From: Jonesia denitrificans DSM 20603
GTDB taxonomy: Bacteria > Actinomycetota > Actinomycetes > Actinomycetales > Cellulomonadaceae
DNA length: 64,000 bases
Direction: 5' to 3'
NCBI RefSeq assembly: GCF_000024065.1
Contig: NC_013174.1
Span: forward strand, 1,798,001 to 1,862,000
Positions 55,290 through 64,000 of this stretch are shown here, piece after piece. Both the position numbers and the translations under genes were made by a program. Position 1 is the stretch's first letter; the number at the start of each line of letters is the position of its first letter. A model generated the notes under the pieces. It did no database searches. It saw only the letters and a program-made list of their open reading frames with translations, and was not told the DNA's origin.

Positions 55290-55406
55290 TTGCGGTCGTG
55301 TCCTACTCTCCCACACCCTGTCGGGTGCAGTACCATCGGCGCTGGTAGGCTTAGCTTCCGGGTTCGGGATGGGACCGGGCGTTTCCCTGCCGCTATGACG
55401 ACCGCG
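55290..55406 (-). rRNA. rrf: 5S ribosomal RNA
   Basis: Minus strand sequence with GTCATAGCGGCAGGGAAACGCCCG, CCGAACCCGGAAGCTAAGCC, GCGCCGATGGTACTGCA and GTGGGAGAGTAGGACAC, all conserved 5S elements. The terminal stem GCGGTCGT/ACGACCGC pairs 55398-55405 with 55292-55299. Ends are approximate by a few bases. Confidence 0.96.
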
Positions 55407-55498
55407 AGTTGTGTGGGCCACTGAACCGTGTGTGGTGTGGTGGTTTGTGGGTGGTGAACCGGGTAGTGGACGTGGTGTGCAGGTGTGTTTGTGTGGTG

Positions 55499-60498
<5,000 letters not shown>

Positions 60499-60982
60499 AA
60501 CCAAACAAAAACCAACCACCAAACAAGGCAGCCAGCCCTCATCCATACAAAGAAAATCCCAACCCCACAACAACCACCCAAACAGGCAGCCATCGCAAAA
60601 TTGACTAAAAAAATCCAACCACCAAAAAAAGCAGCCAGACAACAAACAAAACAACTACAAAACACACTATTGAGATAACAAACCACAAACCCACAACCAG
60701 GAACAACCACCCAGAAAACCAGGCGCCATCCCCTCGGAGGCAACTTCTCAACCTTACCAGACCAACCCCACCCCCGCAACCATCCGCCCCAGGCAACACC
60801 CGAAGCACACAACCACGAAGAAAAAGAGGAAAGACCAACCGGTCAAGAACACCCGCTCAGCGGGCCGAGAAACAACACTACAACACCCCAACCCCCCAAC
60901 GCAACAACCGCATCGAAAGTTCCTGGAAAAATCCTGTTACCGCTGGTCAAAAGCGGTGACAGCACAGAGTGATCGACCCTGA
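60499..60982 (-). promoter_or_regulatory. rRNA operon upstream region and candidate promoter
   Basis: A 484-bp region with no gene. On the minus strand TTGCGG (60774-60779), 17-bp spacer and TAAGGT (60751-60756) form the best promoter candidate, which would give a leader of roughly 245 nt. The leader is T/G-rich with repeated GGTGGTTG and TTTTT tracts. A second promoter nearer the 16S may exist but I cannot place it with confidence. Confidence 0.45.
60925..60960 (-). terminator. ligA terminator
   Basis: On the minus strand ACCGCT (60952-60957) and AGCGGT (60939-60944) pair around TTTGACC, extended by flanking GT/AC, and are followed by ATTTTTCC. It lies 23 nt after the ligA stop. Confidence 0.7.

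Positions 60983-64000
<3,018 letters not shown>

Overview
The window looks like a chromosomal segment of a moderately high-G+C actinobacterium, most likely order Micrococcales. Supporting signs: Zn-ribbon L28 and L32 proteins, a DUF3515 lipoprotein between ddl and thiL, an IclR-type NdgR/LeuR regulator divergent from leuCD, a DUF3516-type helicase, the extra ~100-nt insert in 23S domain III, and many starts of the form TANNNT-N6/7-ATG/GTG that imply leaderless mRNAs. Jonesiaceae would fit the gene content, but that family-level placement is inference. The window is almost all core genome: no prophage, transposase or CRISPR array was seen.

Layout. 1-1.7 kb: 3' end of a D-2-hydroxyacid dehydrogenase, then a YefM/YoeB-type toxin-antitoxin pair bracketed by two partial copies of the dehydrogenase/acetyltransferase junction. 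1.7-6.7 kb: mutM, rnc, rpmF, yceD, a DivIVA-like coiled-coil protein, coaD, a GNAT enzyme and rsmD. 6.7-11.2 kb: recG, a FakA/YloV-like DAK protein and rpmB. 11.3-19.1 kb: a GNAT enzyme, thiL, a DUF3515 lipoprotein, ddl, a trans-sulfuration PLP enzyme, gpsA, plsC and murA. 19.2-26.0 kb: leuDC with divergent ndgR, two tRNA-Glu(CUC), tRNA-Gln(CUG), a HAD hydrolase, gltX and a fumarylacetoacetate-hydrolase-family protein. 26-38.5 kb: a mixed block (methyltransferase, aldo/keto reductase, two uncharacterised genes, alanine:Na+ symporter, DUF3516 helicase, YbaK, GNAT, YccF, YggS, a hypothetical protein, lplA). 38.6-51.2 kb: branched-chain amino-acid genes cimA, ilvE, leuB, ilvC, ilvN, ilvB and ilvD, interrupted by a three-gene ABC transporter. 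51.3-55.2 kb: a GNAT gene and gatBAC. 55.2-60.5 kb: one rRNA operon (16S-23S-5S, minus strand, no spacer tRNA). 61-64 kb: ligA and the divergent start of a prolyl oligopeptidase.

How the genes work together. Nearly the whole Ile/Val/Leu pathway is here: CimA makes 2-oxobutanoate precursor from pyruvate, IlvBN/IlvC/IlvD run the shared steps, LeuCD/LeuB run the leucine branch and IlvE transaminates; leuA (isopropylmalate synthase) is not in the window. Two units carry unannotated attenuators with tiny leader peptides: 16 codons before ilvB (MRKTVVLVLKRVGIAH) and 9 codons before cimA (MALMQLIIR). Both leader ATGs lie 6-7 nt after a -10 box, so the leader RNAs probably start at the AUG. leuCD and ndgR share a region with an 11-bp inverted repeat, a likely operator. 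The window also holds the parts for indirect Gln-tRNA formation: GltX, tRNA-Glu, tRNA-Gln and GatCAB. murA, ddl and a DivIVA-like protein serve the cell envelope; mutM, recG and ligA serve DNA repair and replication.

The most unusual observations are the two leaderless leader-peptide attenuators, the broad leaderless start signature, the LeuC frame that lacks its usual stop and runs 155 codons further through leuD, a possible ATC start in yceD, and the paired gene remnants around the toxin-antitoxin module.
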